Assembly: GCF_000425505.1 (NCBI RefSeq) | Contig: NZ_AUDO01000011.1 | Coordinates: 1 to 64,000, forward strand | Source: Flavobacterium frigidarium DSM 17623 | GTDB taxonomy: Bacteria > Bacteroidota > Bacteroidia > Flavobacteriales > Flavobacteriaceae | DNA: 64,000 nt | Direction of reading: 5' to 3' | Shown: one piece after another, positions 63,710 to 64,000 of the stretch | Position numbering within the stretch: the stretch's first letter is position 1 | How the letters are laid out: every line of letters starts with the position of its first letter | The notes under the pieces: generated by a model | The model's database searches: none | The model's input: only the letters and a program-made list of their open reading frames with translations | What the model was told of the DNA's origin: nothing | Position numbers and translations under genes: made by a program

Positions 63710-64000
63710 ATTTAAAATCGTATAAATGTAAGAAAAAAAGGAATTCGGTTAGTATGTAAACATATTTTTTTATGTGTTTTTCTCTGATAAACAAAGGGTT
63801 TGACTATATTAATTTTTGTTCAAGATTGAAATATGAATCAGTTATAAATACATGTCAATTGACAATCTAAAAGAATCGTTCAAGAGTTATAAAATAATGG
63901 GTGTTAGGACTAATTGACTTTTCGGTATTATGAAATTGCAGAAAATAATGTGTAGCAAAATTACACAAGATGTTAGCGCAATCTTTTCGTTCTGAAAGAA
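63710..64000. other. Right edge, promoter region of metal-uptake operon
   Basis: No gene is seen. It is AT-rich, with several partial TTAC/ACAT motifs and AGTATGTAAACATATT around 63750-63765. The promoter of the small Cys-motif protein must lie here. I could not identify a clear -7 element or a reliable Fur box. Confidence 0.45.

Overview
The window looks like a piece of a Flavobacterium-type chromosome (Bacteroidota, Flavobacteriaceae). The DNA is AT-rich. Four TonB-dependent receptors are present, three of them with the N-terminal carboxypeptidase-regulatory-like domain typical of the phylum. Several families that are common in Bacteroidota occur (DUF4249, DUF3276/PUR, DUF5723, long NusB, cyclophilin-FKBP fusion). 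Many genes are preceded by the Bacteroidota -7 promoter element TAnnTTTG rather than a sigma-70 type -10 box. I see no rRNA, tRNA, CRISPR array, transposase or phage gene; almost all of the window is ordinary core genome.

Layout. 1-1.7 kb is a decayed, variable edge: a hairpin cluster, an STM3941-like gene broken by a frameshift at an A8 run, 15-bp terminal inverted repeats bounding that insert, and a secreted esterase truncated exactly at the right repeat. 1.7-4.2 kb: a TerB-like gene and uvrB, whose stop codons overlap. 4.2-12.7 kb: a large TonB receptor, rlmF, thiamine pyrophosphokinase, and a TonB receptor/DUF4249 lipoprotein pair. 12.8-21.5 kb: monomeric isocitrate dehydrogenase, rplS, trmD, and two divergent secreted peptidases (M14 and M3). 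21.8-25.9 kb: alpha/beta hydrolase, peroxiredoxin-like protein, MFS transporter, dual-domain prolyl isomerase. 26.1-30.6 kb: a compact TonB receptor, hydrolase and glycerophosphodiesterase operon.

30.7-39.4 kb: thioredoxin-like protein, CsaA, sulfurtransferase/DoxX pair, a 0.6-kb gene-free gap, MscS, DUF3276, ABC exporter, leucine dehydrogenase, nusB, yajC. 39.5-43.2 kb: a two-component system downstream of an outer-membrane barrel and a DM13 lipoprotein. 43.3-47.8 kb: pepT, histidine phosphatase, pyrD, and a DUF3307/SatD pair. 48.0-52.7 kb: HMG-CoA lyase, lipoprotein/DUF5723 pair, guaB. 52.7-59.3 kb: KefB-type antiporter, purB, sirtuin, TrmH-type methyltransferase, WG-repeat-like protein. 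59.5-63.7 kb: a probable metal-uptake operon (small Cys-motif protein, TonB receptor, PepSY reductase-like protein).

Genes that plausibly work together: leucine dehydrogenase and HMG-CoA lyase at the two ends of leucine breakdown; guaB, purB and pyrD in nucleotide synthesis; the receptor/hydrolase/GDPD operon in phosphodiester or lipid scavenging; the PepSY/TonB operon in metal acquisition. The most interesting non-coding signals are a four-site TTAC..GTAA palindrome array between SatD and HMG-CoA lyase, three intergenic repeat copies belonging to two families, and the terminal-repeat-bounded insert at the left edge. I found no clear novel defence or mobile system; the window is mainly housekeeping and nutrient uptake.
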